Positions 23,570-32,205 of a stretch of DNA of 36,024 bases are shown one piece after another (positions within the stretch are counted from its first letter, which is position 1; every line of letters starts with the position of its first letter). The position numbers were made by a program, and so were the translations under genes. The notes beneath the pieces were generated by a model. The model was given only the letters and a program-made list of their open reading frames with translations. It did not search any database and was not told the origin of the DNA. The stretch is from NCBI GenBank assembly GCA_903929035.1, contig CAIYTF010000135.1, positions 1 to 36,024 on the forward strand. The letters run 5' to 3'. Origin of the DNA: an uncultured Ignavibacteriales bacterium. GTDB taxonomy: Bacteria; Bacteroidota; Ignavibacteria; Ignavibacteriales; Ignavibacteriaceae.

Positions 23570-24223
23570 TTATTTCTGCAAAAAGAACATAAAATATTTA
23601 TCCATACCGGCGGCGAGATGAATATCAAACTCGGAAAAATGCAATATAGTGAATCCGGTTCTCTGCATCAAGGACTTCCAGCCGTTTGAAGTAAGGACAG
23701 AATAATGGTTTGGATTATTCTGATGGTTTACAGCAGTATCAGGGGCAGGTAATTCGATATATGCTATTCCTCCGGTTTTTAGAGTTCGGTAAAATTCGTG
23801 CAGTGTAAAGAATGGGAATATACTGTGTTCTAGCACGTGGCGTGCCCAAATTAGATCAAAGGTATTATCTGCAAAATCAAGGAAAGACTGGTCCATATCT
23901 CTCACATCATATCCTTTTTGCCTGCAAGCATCAATATCTTCCTGATTAATAGTTATCCCGATTGGCTTGCAATTAAACGCGTCGAAATATTTCTTTGCAA
24001 CAGCCTGTCCGCAGCCGATATCAAGCACCTTTGAGTGCTGATTTAGCTGCATAATACTCCCAAGCTGATTCAAATTGCTCTCGGTTATTTTACTATGCAA
24101 TTCGGTTATACCTTCAGGGTACGTTTCAAATTTAATTTTATTGCAAAAATCAACTAAGCGTTGAAGGTGTATTAAAGTGTATTCCATTTGTGTCCTATTC
24201 AAGTCCTTGTTTTGTTTCTTCAA
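23570..24223 (-). CDS. SAM-dependent class I methyltransferase
   Basis: A 217-residue Rossmann-fold methyltransferase. Motif I is KVLDIGCGQAVAKKYFDAF (about 65-83), motif II GITINQEDIDACRQKG, then FDLIWARHVLEHSIFPFFTL and GGIAYIELPAPDTAVNHQNN as in Methyltransf_11 enzymes. HVLEH is the typical small-molecule methyltransferase post-II motif. Substrate cannot be told from sequence. It is convergent with mnmA and divergent from the AI-2E family gene, so it is probably a single-gene transcript. Confidence 0.88.
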   Translation of the reverse strand: MKKQNKDLNRTQMEYTLIHLQRLVDFCNKIKFETYPEGITELHSKITESNLNQLGSIMQLNQHSKVLDIGCGQAVAKKYFDAFNCKPIGITINQEDIDACRQKGYDVRDMDQSFLDFADNTFDLIWARHVLEHSIFPFFTLHEFYRTLKTGGIAYIELPAPDTAVNHQNNPNHYSVLTSNGWKSLMQRTGFTILHFSEFDIHLAAGMDKYFMFFLQK

Positions 24224-24391
24224 TTGCTGCGATAATAAATTTGTCCTTCAAATAATAACGTTCGCGTTGAAATGACTATTAAATGGTATTATTGATAAAC
24301 ACTAAAATAGCAAAAACGAGCAAATGAAATGAAAGTATCATTTAGAATTTGTATCTTTCGATTCATATTTATAAGTAAATTGCAGGCAGCA

Positions 24392-25525
24392 ATGGAAAAT
24401 GATAAGAAAACAACCACTGATAAGTCAGTAAAAATATTTATTTCGGCAATCGGAATAATAGTTATAGCGGCAACGCTAAAGGAATTGCAAAGCATTGTTA
24501 TCCCGTTTGTCATAGCATACATTTTGCACTTCGCGCTCACGCCGTTTAATACCTGGTTATCGAACAAAAAGATTCCGCTCGCGATAGTTATTGTTGTTGA
24601 TCTCGTGCTAATGATTGCCATTTCTGCCGGTGTCTCGCAGTTAATAGTCGGGTCGCTTATGACACTTTCTGCCGACTATGAGCAGTATGCAACAAAACTA
24701 AACACCATCGTTAGAAGTACGGCACAGTCACTCAGGATTCGTGACCCGTTCTTTGCATCGTTTTCTCTGCAGCGGATTGTTGCCCGAATAGATTATAAGG
24801 CATTAGCAGGGGGCGCGTTTTCTTCAATATTCGATGTAACGGGAATGGCACTTTTGATTATTTTCTTTTTCGCGTTTATAGTGGGCGGACATCACGCTAT
24901 ATATAGTGCTTTCAAGCGGCGGTTTTCTTCTAAAAATGCCTCTCCGGTTGATGACCATACCCATTATCCTGAATCTATTGAAGGGACAGCAGAAATAGGA
25001 AAACCAAAGGACAAAACAACTTACACTGTTAAGCTCGAGAATACCGTCAAGGAAATAACAGATCAAATACAGAAATATATTATAACAAAGTTATTAGTAA
25101 ATCTCGCGGCAGGAATTGTTGTTGCAGTTGCGCTTTGGCTTTTGAATGTTGATTACGCGGCACTATGGGGAATTTTTGTCTTCTTCTTTAATTTTGTACC
25201 CACAATAGGGGCCGCGGTTGCATTCGTGTTTCCCGCCCTGATGGCTCTCATTCAAACAGGCTCGTGGGGATTCGCGGGACTAACAGCCGGTATCGTTGTT
25301 CTGGTGCAGACGATCGCTTTCAACTTTCTTGAACCAATGCTTATTGGCAGGCGATTGGATATGAACCCTATCGTAATACTTCTTTCAGTATTAATTTGGG
25401 GCTATTTGTGGGGCATATTAGGTATGCTGCTCGCGGTGCCGCTCACTGCAATAATTAAAATAATGCTTTCAAACTCCGTTGACCCTAACGTTAAGTTTAT
25501 TGTCGATTTAATGAATCAGGATTAG
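24392..25525 (+). CDS. AI-2E/PerM family membrane transporter-like protein
   Basis: An integral membrane protein of about 377 residues with seven to eight hydrophobic segments. Family motifs: LKELQSIVIPFVIAYILHFA near the N-terminus, LTPFNTWLSNKKIPLAIVIV, ITKLLVNLAAGIVVAVALWL, LWGIFVFFFNFVPTIGAAVA, and the C-terminal MLIGRRLDMNPIVILLSVLI followed by WGYLWGILGMLLAVP. A charged loop of about 50 residues after the second pair is typical. The ATG at 24392 gives a normal hydrophilic start (MENDKK) and is preferred; an in-frame ATG at 24329 would add 21 hydrophobic residues. Members have been linked to AI-2 or ion export; the substrate here is unknown. Confidence 0.92.
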   Translation: MENDKKTTTDKSVKIFISAIGIIVIAATLKELQSIVIPFVIAYILHFALTPFNTWLSNKKIPLAIVIVVDLVLMIAISAGVSQLIVGSLMTLSADYEQYATKLNTIVRSTAQSLRIRDPFFASFSLQRIVARIDYKALAGGAFSSIFDVTGMALLIIFFFAFIVGGHHAIYSAFKRRFSSKNASPVDDHTHYPESIEGTAEIGKPKDKTTYTVKLENTVKEITDQIQKYIITKLLVNLAAGIVVAVALWLLNVDYAALWGIFVFFFNFVPTIGAAVAFVFPALMALIQTGSWGFAGLTAGIVVLVQTIAFNFLEPMLIGRRLDMNPIVILLSVLIWGYLWGILGMLLAVPLTAIIKIMLSNSVDPNVKFIVDLMNQD

Positions 25526-25575
25526 GGCACGTTTTGAAGTAGTAACTGTATAAGGAATTCCTCACCCTGCCCTCT

Positions 25576-25778
25576 CCCAAAGGATAATGGCACTAACTTA
25601 ACAAAATAAAACAAACCCACCCCCGCCCTCCCTTGAAAAGGGAGGGGGCAGAACAGGATAAATTTTAGATTTCCCTCCCTTTTTAAGGGAGAGCCTGCCC
25701 CGATGAGTCGGGGGATTAAGGGTTGGTTTTGCTAAATGGGCAATTACTTTTACTATGTTAGTGACATTATCCCAAAGG
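25576..25778. mobile_element. 187-bp MITE with 8-bp target-site duplication
   Basis: The element at 25584-25770 begins ATAATGGCACTAAC and ends GTTAGTGACATTAT, inverted repeats with one mismatch over 14. It is flanked by identical CCCAAAGG (25576-25583 and 25771-25778). Inside are nested inverted repeats: AAACAAACCC against GGGTTGGTTT, and a compact CCTCCCTT/AAGGGAGG hairpin near 25627-25647. An open frame on the minus strand through it is only a by-product of the repeats. Confidence 0.85.
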
Positions 25779-25916
25779 AGTTGGAATTTCATAACTCATA
25801 CTAAACCGCTATCAAAATGAATAGAATACCATACAATAAACACTTTATTTATAATGAGTTAATATCCATTGCATTGTTTAACTTGATGTTGGTTTGGTAT
25901 TAGAATGTCAACAATA

Positions 25917-26903
25917 TTAATACCCGGCGCAGATGGTATCCATTAATTCTCTGAAGTTTTCATTAGAGAGACAAACTTCCCTTATCATTCTTGAAAGCTG
26001 TTTGCCGGTAAGTTTATCAAAGTCTTCTTTCAAAGGAATGATGCACAGCCCTGCCAAATCTGCTGCTGCCGGACTGAAAACAACCTGTTCAGGCGGCTTG
26101 GCAAAGAAAGCATTTGGGCGGTGCTTCGCGCGGGGAATAATTATCACGCGAAATCCCGGTCCGCTTTGGCTGCAGGTCATAATAATATTGAGCATCGGCT
26201 CTTCTGAACCTGAGCCGGAAAGTTTCGCGTATTCTTTATAGATATACTTGAATGTTTTTTCAAGTGACGATTTCTCCACGCCTTCCATTACAATAAATCT
26301 ACGGATCCCATCCTCGGGAAAGTACAGTAACGTTGTTCCTTCCACGCGGCATTCGGCAAAAGATTTTGACCGTAGAACTTTTCGCGGGTTGAGTAATGGC
26401 ATTTCCGCGCGTGTGCCTGCCTGAAAATGAAGGTGATCCGGCGCAGAAGCTCCCGCGCGCGGACCGTTATAGAATACAAAATAGTCTTTCCCAAAGGACG
26501 CGGTAAGTTCAAGCATATCGCTGAAGTTTTCCAAAATAGACTGAGATTGATGGCATCTGCTCACGATAGTAAAGTGGCGCGAAAAAACAGGGTATGGATT
26601 TACTAATACTTTGTAACCGGCAAATGGTAATGACAGCTGCTTTGCCGGACGGTTCTTGTCACAGAGGAAGCAGGGGCGTTTTGCAATAGATAGAGAATCT
26701 ATTTTTGCCGCTGTGGAGGCAATTCGTGCCGGATTTTGCTGCAAAATATATTTTTCGCCGGCAATTGAATATTCTTTTGATTCAGCAAATGCTAAATTTG
26801 CATAGTTTCTCCCGCAGGTTTCCCAAACTTTTAATTGTTCATCAAATAATGTTGTTACTATAGTACTCAATCGAGCCTGCTTTATGGGTTTTTCTTCTCT
26901 CAT
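25917..26903 (-). CDS. DUF4922 HIT-like nucleotidyltransferase/phosphorylase-fold protein
   Basis: A 328-residue protein of the DUF4922 type seen in Bacteroidota. C78-FL-C81 (KRPCFLCDKNRPAKQL) forms a zinc-knuckle-like pair. KVLVNPYPVFSRHFTIVSRC and YNGPRAGASAPDHLHFQAG follow, the latter giving the histidine-triad-type H157-L-H159-F-Q161 motif used by GalT and GDP-galactose phosphorylase-like enzymes. It probably handles a nucleotide sugar or dinucleotide, by fold only. It is alone, with a 136-bp gap to the next upstream gene on the same strand. Fold confidence is good, activity unknown. Confidence 0.82.
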   Translation of the reverse strand: MREEKPIKQARLSTIVTTLFDEQLKVWETCGRNYANLAFAESKEYSIAGEKYILQQNPARIASTAAKIDSLSIAKRPCFLCDKNRPAKQLSLPFAGYKVLVNPYPVFSRHFTIVSRCHQSQSILENFSDMLELTASFGKDYFVFYNGPRAGASAPDHLHFQAGTRAEMPLLNPRKVLRSKSFAECRVEGTTLLYFPEDGIRRFIVMEGVEKSSLEKTFKYIYKEYAKLSGSGSEEPMLNIIMTCSQSGPGFRVIIIPRAKHRPNAFFAKPPEQVVFSPAAADLAGLCIIPLKEDFDKLTGKQLSRMIREVCLSNENFRELMDTICAGY

Positions 26904-27039
26904 AATGGTTGCTCATATCTATTTTGATATGACAGGTAAAAATATAAAGGGATTGCCCGCGAATAACTTTTACATCTTCTAAAGATAACATTCGCGATCT
27001 TAGCGTGATAAATTGTTAATGTTATTTGTGAACAAACCC

Positions 27040-27810
27040 TTACTTCCTTAAAAACTCCAGCAAAGCCTTATTTACCTCCGTGCTGTTTTCAACCGGAGAA
27101 AGATGTCCTGCTTTTGGTATTACACGAAATTCGGCACCGCGAATCTTAGCCGCGAGTTCCTGCATCAATGCCGGCGCTGTAAACGTATCATTCTCTCCGC
27201 AAATTACCAGAGTCGGCACTGCAATTCTTGACAAGGATTCAGTTTTATCACTCCTCCCGAGCATTGCAACCTGCGCGCCTTTCATTCCTATCGCGCTTGA
27301 TTTCTTACACGAAGCAACTATATTTTTATATTCTTCTTGATGAGTATTCCTGAAATCTGCTCCCACGCATAAGGCGAGAAAATCTTCGACAAATTTATCG
27401 GTTCCTTCCTCATTAATTTTTATAATATTAGCTGCCCGTTTCATTATAGCAGTGTTGTCATCAGAATCTGCGCGGGTATCACACAGTATCAGTTTGGTAA
27501 ACCTATCGGGCACTCTGTCAATTGCTTGCAGCGCGATATATCCGCCCATCGAAAGCCCGCATAGAGCAGCGTTTTTAACGCCTATTTCGTCCATCAAATC
27601 AATTAAATCATCGACATACAAATCTATTGTATATTGTCCCGATTCCACATCGGCTTCCCCTAATCCGCGAATATCATAACTGATACAATAGTAATCGTCC
27701 TTCAGCGCAGACATCTGTTTTTGCCACATTGCCCGGCTAAACGGAAATCCGTGCACAAACACTATCGCGGGATTTCTTTCGTTCCCTACCGTACTTATTA
27801 ACCATTTCAT
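27040..27810 (-). CDS. Alpha/beta hydrolase
   Basis: A 256-residue soluble hydrolase with a full catalytic triad: nucleophile S87 in CGLSMGGYIAL, acid D208 in VICGENDTFTAP, and H236 in PKAGHLSPVENS. The oxyanion HG is in AIVFVHGFPFSRAMW. The layout resembles 3-oxoadipate enol-lactonase or carboxylesterase-like enzymes, but no aromatic catabolism genes are near. It ends 230 nt before the DUF4922 gene start region and may share an upstream promoter near 27815-27860. Substrate unknown. Confidence 0.88.
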   Translation of the reverse strand: MKWLISTVGNERNPAIVFVHGFPFSRAMWQKQMSALKDDYYCISYDIRGLGEADVESGQYTIDLYVDDLIDLMDEIGVKNAALCGLSMGGYIALQAIDRVPDRFTKLILCDTRADSDDNTAIMKRAANIIKINEEGTDKFVEDFLALCVGADFRNTHQEEYKNIVASCKKSSAIGMKGAQVAMLGRSDKTESLSRIAVPTLVICGENDTFTAPALMQELAAKIRGAEFRVIPKAGHLSPVENSTEVNKALLEFLRK

Positions 27811-27884
27811 TGTTGTTATCTCTTTTCCTTGACTCTAAATTAAATATAGAATTATATTTTGAAAAAGCACGATGCACCGCGTTT

Positions 27885-30800
27885 TTACCTGCTGAAATAT
27901 CCTAACACTTTTTTCATTAATTCCCGCCTTGTATATTCATCAACTATTGTCTCGAACGGGAACCCTAATGCCACGACTGAATACTTGTTTTTTAGGCTCA
28001 CACCCGCGGGCAATCCGGTATCGCTATATTTCATAAACACTGTTGCATCTCCAACCGCGCGAATCGTGCCGGGGGCTTCCACGCGGTACAGTGAATCGGT
28101 GAAAGAAGTATTGAATCGAAACTGTAAAGTTGCTAAATCTAAATCGTTTTGCAAAATCTCCGCGTTGCCGTCTCTTGAAGCATAACTCCCTCCAAAAGCA
28201 AAGCCCAGCCGCCGCATTATAAAATCATCGGCAGCACCGTCTATTGTTTTTTGCCTATAAGGATCGCTCGCTATATAGGCACCGGAAACGAAGAGTGATT
28301 TACCTTCGTCTAAAAATCGCGTCAGTTTCTTTCTCATCTGTTCAGGAAACACGCTAAAACTTGTTTCGGTTATACGCGATGAGCTTGGCGGATAGGTGGT
28401 CTTTTCCTCACCATATATTAAATCGATAACATCGACAGTTCTCAAATTTATGGATCCATTCATCACAGCCTCATCGGAAGCCGAACCGAATGAATATCCA
28501 GCGTCTATAATTGCTCTCCCGTGAATCGCCGGATAATTAAATGTGTTTCCGGCGATAACTTTTCCCTCATAATCGGAGGCCGATGCTCCAAACCCCGGCA
28601 TATCGTTGCTCACGTATTCCGATGTTCTAAAGAAATCATACTGCGCTCCGGTGAAACTTACATCTTGTTTATAGGGCACGCCTTCATCAATAGTATTCTT
28701 GAAGCCAGCAGTTGATTCAGTTACCGCCCAATCCGGTGCCGATAACCGATGAAACCCGTTTACAATCAAAACGGGTTTGCTGCTATGTTCTGATATTCCT
28801 GCACTCAATTCCTCCGATGGAAAACTTTCTCCCCCCGCGTTTACCGCGCAAACCTTGAACCGATAAACTATACCTTTTTCAATTCCCTTTACTATGTAAT
28901 CTGTTGATGACGTATAGGTTCCGTTATCAAATCCGCCATAGTCTTTCGCCTGATAAATCACGTAGCCTGTCGGCACAGCACTGCTGTCAACTTCATCTGC
29001 TGTCGGCTGCCAGCTCAATCGAATAGCCGATTCTCCGGTCGGTACTGCCGAAAAACTTTTAGGAGGCAAGGGCTGCACGACATAGTTCGTGTTATATGAG
29101 TCTGACAAGTATTTCAGAATACCTTTATAAATACTCCGGGCTATCGTGAATCTGAACCGCGGTGTCTGCGCGAATCGGCAGTCGGTAAAGTTTTGATGTG
29201 AAAGCAGTTCCAGCAGCACGGCGGGCGTGTTTGGTCTTACAGACTCACTATACTCCGCGTTCCGCAAGCCCTTTCGCACCCAGGAACTATCGAATAATTT
29301 CCTTATATCCGCGACAACTTCTGACTGCACTATATCGGCGAAATCCCTGTTTGCAAGCCGCGAAACGCCGTTCGGAAAAACTTTGCCGGCATCCGATCCG
29401 GTTACTGAATATATTGCTAAGGTGCCGATAGTCGTATCAATTCCCGCCAGACCTGCATCGGTATGTAACGCGAACATAGCATCTATTGGAATTCCAAGTC
29501 CCGCGGTTCTGTCTTTTGTTGGACCAAACGGTGCCCCGTGCAGGTAATTCCCGTATTCCGCGCGTGATTGAAAATCGTCTTTATAATCATCTTCTATATT
29601 CAGCACGTAAATAAGTGTATCCGGCATTCCGGCGTATTGCAGCCAATATCGGGCAGCTTCTGCAAACTTGGGTTTGCCGCTTACCTCGCCTGCTTTCTTA
29701 ACAACCGACATACCGCCGCCAAATCGTACTGCATCTGCTGAAAGTGTTTCATTCCGATTACTTGTTTTATTGCTCAGAACAACCGTCCCTTGGGAAGCGT
29801 TCTTTCCCTGCTTAAAATGAAACGTGCCAAAATAGAACCACGTTGAGCCGCCTATTTTCTGATTGACTGAAAACGAAGTCACCCCGCCTGAATGATATAC
29901 TTTATATGAAGCATTTGCAGTATTCTTTGATGAAGCCGTGTAAGTGATATAAACAGCGTAATCACCATCTGCAGGAATATCCGGAACCCACGATACCGTC
30001 CCGCTCTCCCGCGTATCTCCACGCATCATTCGCCGTGTGCCGAGCAAAAACGGATTTTCCATATCCTCAAGTGTTTGGCGGGGCATAGCGAAACCTTTTT
30101 CATTGTCGCCCGCGGCAAATTTCAATTTCCCGGACTCTTTATATGCTCCGTTTGCAATATCCTCCGTGTTATCATTATCAACTATAACTTCATTTATCTG
30201 CAAATCTCTTTCACGCGGGGAATAAACATTTGCCCCCGCGTTTTCCAGCATCGGCATAAGGTAGGAAACACAAAACGAGAAAGTCAGTAAATCCTCGACT
30301 GTCTGGAACAACCGCGCGCGCTGCCACTCCCATTTCTGCAGCTTATAGTTATAATACCACCCGTGACTTCCCCACAAAACTATATTCCTATCCTGCAAAC
30401 CCGCGGATACAGTGTATGGCTTGCTGACATTATTAACCACCTGCCGACTGCCTTTAATTTCTTCACGATAGATACGCCCTGAATCCCTCAGTAAAGGATT
30501 ACTTCTATATATGTTAGGTATCAGCTCGGATATCTCAAAGCCTCCCGCCACGATAGAAACGTGGATATTGGGTTTCCGCAGTAATTGGCGAATAGTGTCT
30601 TTCAGCGCGTTAACAGTTGAATCACGAAACGGCTGCGCGGCAAACTGATCGTTGCAGGTAACAGTAATTGAATTCGCGGTATGTTCAATTTTACGCGAGA
30701 GAACTTTAGAACCTCCGGGCAGTTTAAAGTTATACTTTGCCTGTAAAAACCCAAACGTGATTAAAGAGTCAATTTTCCGTGAAGTAAGAACGGTATCGCG

Positions 30801-30896
30801 GGCAGCCATATTATTGTTCCCGATAGAGAACATAAAGGCTAAGTTCAGCACGAAAAATGCCGGAAAAAATAAAAAATAAAACAGCGGTAATTTCAA
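27885..30896 (-). CDS. Multidomain N-acetylmuramoyl-L-alanine amidase-like protein with golvesin-type and FnIII domains
   Basis: A 1003-residue exported protein of the kind annotated as xanthan lyase or amidase in Bacteroidota. N-terminal signal/anchor about 1-27. The Amidase_3-like catalytic domain is split: first half near 170-245 (IVLWGSHGWYY with H178; NVYSPRERD), second half near 410-600 (AMFALHTDAG with H478; VLLELLSHQNF with E563). A golvesin/carbohydrate-binding-like beta domain (about 280-395, DGDYAVYITYTAS to LSADAVRFGGG) sits between. A fibronectin type III domain follows (about 612-700). The C-terminal 300 residues include YDFFRTSEYVSND and LTRFLDEGKSLFVSGAYIAS, suggestive of a glutamine-amidotransferase-like fold. 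Probably cleaves cell-wall peptides in the periplasm or outside. Confidence 0.82.
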   Translation of the reverse strand: MKLPLFYFLFFPAFFVLNLAFMFSIGNNNMAARDTVLTSRKIDSLITFGFLQAKYNFKLPGGSKVLSRKIEHTANSITVTCNDQFAAQPFRDSTVNALKDTIRQLLRKPNIHVSIVAGGFEISELIPNIYRSNPLLRDSGRIYREEIKGSRQVVNNVSKPYTVSAGLQDRNIVLWGSHGWYYNYKLQKWEWQRARLFQTVEDLLTFSFCVSYLMPMLENAGANVYSPRERDLQINEVIVDNDNTEDIANGAYKESGKLKFAAGDNEKGFAMPRQTLEDMENPFLLGTRRMMRGDTRESGTVSWVPDIPADGDYAVYITYTASSKNTANASYKVYHSGGVTSFSVNQKIGGSTWFYFGTFHFKQGKNASQGTVVLSNKTSNRNETLSADAVRFGGGMSVVKKAGEVSGKPKFAEAARYWLQYAGMPDTLIYVLNIEDDYKDDFQSRAEYGNYLHGAPFGPTKDRTAGLGIPIDAMFALHTDAGLAGIDTTIGTLAIYSVTGSDAGKVFPNGVSRLANRDFADIVQSEVVADIRKLFDSSWVRKGLRNAEYSESVRPNTPAVLLELLSHQNFTDCRFAQTPRFRFTIARSIYKGILKYLSDSYNTNYVVQPLPPKSFSAVPTGESAIRLSWQPTADEVDSSAVPTGYVIYQAKDYGGFDNGTYTSSTDYIVKGIEKGIVYRFKVCAVNAGGESFPSEELSAGISEHSSKPVLIVNGFHRLSAPDWAVTESTAGFKNTIDEGVPYKQDVSFTGAQYDFFRTSEYVSNDMPGFGASASDYEGKVIAGNTFNYPAIHGRAIIDAGYSFGSASDEAVMNGSINLRTVDVIDLIYGEEKTTYPPSSSRITETSFSVFPEQMRKKLTRFLDEGKSLFVSGAYIASDPYRQKTIDGAADDFIMRRLGFAFGGSYASRDGNAEILQNDLDLATLQFRFNTSFTDSLYRVEAPGTIRAVGDATVFMKYSDTGLPAGVSLKNKYSVVALGFPFETIVDEYTRRELMKKVLGYFSR

Positions 30897-30954
30897 AATA
30901 GAAGTTCTTATGATTTTTTTGTTGAGGATTTTTTCATTGAGAATATATATGCTA

Positions 30955-31052
30955 TGTTAAGTGGGGGAGGGAGATATTTGTTGACAGAACAATTCACCAT
31001 TGTTCAAAAACTAAATCAGCGATATCGTGTCGAGAAGATATTTACCATTCAT
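30955..31052 (-). pseudogene. Truncated VapC-like PIN toxin
   Basis: The ATG at 31052 overlaps the antitoxin stop by 11 nt. It encodes MNGKYLLDTISLI, then an amber stop at 31011-31013, then FLNNGELFCQQISPSPT before a final stop. MNGKYLLDTN-I is the classic PIN-domain start with the first catalytic aspartate (D8... in LLDT). About 30 of roughly 135 residues remain, so the toxin is dead. Confidence 0.55.
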
Positions 31053-31272
31053 TGTCGATATTTTCGCAATTTTCTACTATGGCTTTCGATATTTCTTCAA
31101 CCTCGTGTTTATCGAAAAGACGGCCGAACGAAGAGACTGGTAAACGTCCGGATTTATGTTTACGTAACCAAAGATGTGAAAATTCTTCCCATACATCTTT
31201 GTTTCGGGTCAAATCGATAATCACTGCCGTTTTATCCCCGTTTTCATCAATCACATATTGAAACTCGTTCAT
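31042..31272 (-). CDS. VapB/Phd-like antitoxin
   Basis: A 76-residue protein starting MNEFQYVIDENGDKTAVIID, the beta-hairpin N-terminus of antitoxins that precede VapC or RelE toxins. It then has an acidic/basic helical tail (LWLRKHKSGRLPVSSFGRLF, VEEISKAIVENC). A strong ribosome-binding site AAGGAG lies 9 nt before the ATG. Its stop overlaps the start of a truncated VapC-like remnant, so it is now an orphan antitoxin. It could still repress its own promoter or neutralise a related toxin elsewhere. Confidence 0.7.
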   Translation of the reverse strand: MNEFQYVIDENGDKTAVIIDLTRNKDVWEEFSHLWLRKHKSGRLPVSSFGRLFDKHEVEEISKAIVENCENIDNEW

Positions 31273-31360
31273 AACACGCTCCTTCCACGATAATAATTTA
31301 TTAAAAATTTCAACCTTGTTTCTTGGCGTTTACGAAAAAGCTATTCCTCCGCCAAATTAT

Positions 31361-31390
31361 GTTGAATGTGTGAATGGTAAGTTAACTATA
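31361..31390 (+). repeat. 30-bp direct repeat, copy A
   Basis: GTTGAATGTGTGAATGG followed by TAAGTTAACTATA. It matches 32447-32476 at 28 of 30 positions, while flanks differ. One frame of both copies reads VECVNGKLTI, so the copies may be remnants of a common short coding segment. Confidence 0.6.
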
Positions 31391-31429
31391 AATCCCTGAG
31401 CTACATTCCCATTATTCTCGCTGTTAGTA

Positions 31430-31843
31430 TTAGCGTGCAGCACCTATACTCGAATATACTTCAGGGCTTGGAACCATAATATCCATTTTACGGGTATTTT
31501 CAAATTTTTTCAAAGCGGTCTTTTCGATAATATTAATTCCCCATTCGGCGAGTGTTTCCTTAAATTGGTCGGGGTCGTTATGTATAATATCCCTTAAACT
31601 TATAAGCATACGCATTATCTGAAATTGTTTTGTAAAGTCAAGAGATTTTGTGTCGGAAATTTTTATCGTGTCTGTTTTGGAGCGGTAAAAATTTTGAATT
31701 TCTATACCAACCAATTCATCTTCAATACGGTATAATATAACATCGTCTTGAAATTCCTCGTTCCCGACAAGAGATTTTTTCGCGGATAGATGAATATAGG
31801 CGACATCTTCTTGAGAAAAGTATTCAATTTCGGTTTTTTTCAT
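31430..31843 (-). CDS. DUF2283-like protein, putative antitoxin
   Basis: A 137-residue protein. Residues 5-60 match the DUF2283 pattern: EYFSQEDVAYIHLSAKK, then DDVILYRIEDELVGIEIQNF. The helical C-terminal part (FTKQFQIMRMLISLRDIIH and DPDQFKETLAEWGINIIEK) has no assigned family. Its ATG overlaps the stop of the upstream nuclease-like gene (ATGA, 31840-31843), so translation is coupled. DUF2283 proteins commonly sit next to small toxin genes; here the gene order would be toxin first, antitoxin second. Neutralising activity is inferred. Confidence 0.7.
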   Translation of the reverse strand: MKKTEIEYFSQEDVAYIHLSAKKSLVGNEEFQDDVILYRIEDELVGIEIQNFYRSKTDTIKISDTKSLDFTKQFQIMRMLISLRDIIHNDPDQFKETLAEWGINIIEKTALKKFENTRKMDIMVPSPEVYSSIGAAR

Positions 31844-32205
31844 AATTCGCTCTTTTTTAAGTTTTTAATGAAATTTAAGTTTGATCCGAATCGTACAGAT
31901 GTTATAAAGTTAATTTCGTTGACTACGATGACCAAATATTTAGCAGGGAAATTCCTGTTTTTATTGTTTTGTTGAATGTATATTTTACAACCGGCTTTCG
32001 TCTTGCTCTCACCGGTAAAATCCGGCGACTTAAGAGTTTCTTCCCAATTCTTTGAAAATTGAGTCATTTCTGACCCGTGTCTCTCAATAATATGATTATA
32101 ATACGAGTCTGTCAAGACAATTATTTCTCCATTATAATCTGTAAACTCTAAACTACCTCGTTCCGCCAAGTTTTTTCTCTCATTTGAATTAAAAATAACA
32201 GCCAA
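31840..32205 (-). CDS. PBECR-like small nuclease-fold protein, putative toxin
   Basis: A 121-residue protein. The core reads EIIVLTDSYYNHIIERHGSE, then WEETLKSPDFTGESKTKAGC, YLVIVVNEINFITSVRFGS. The layout, a D-x-x-Y-xx-HI-x-RH motif followed by a xxTLxxPD block and a beta-hairpin ending near ITS, resembles the barnase/EndoU/colicin/RelE-like (PBECR) nuclease superfamily. H33 and R37-H38 are candidate active-site residues. It overlaps a DUF2283 gene by 4 nt. Toxin assignment is inferred from fold resemblance and arrangement; no experimental family is named. Confidence 0.62.
   Translation of the reverse strand: MAVIFNSNERKNLAERGSLEFTDYNGEIIVLTDSYYNHIIERHGSEMTQFSKNWEETLKSPDFTGESKTKAGCKIYIQQNNKNRNFPAKYLVIVVNEINFITSVRFGSNLNFIKNLKKSEL

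Noticed and set aside
25598-25792. Minus-strand frame rich in Pro and Gly
   Set aside because: It is contained in the MITE and reflects its C-rich/G-rich hairpins.
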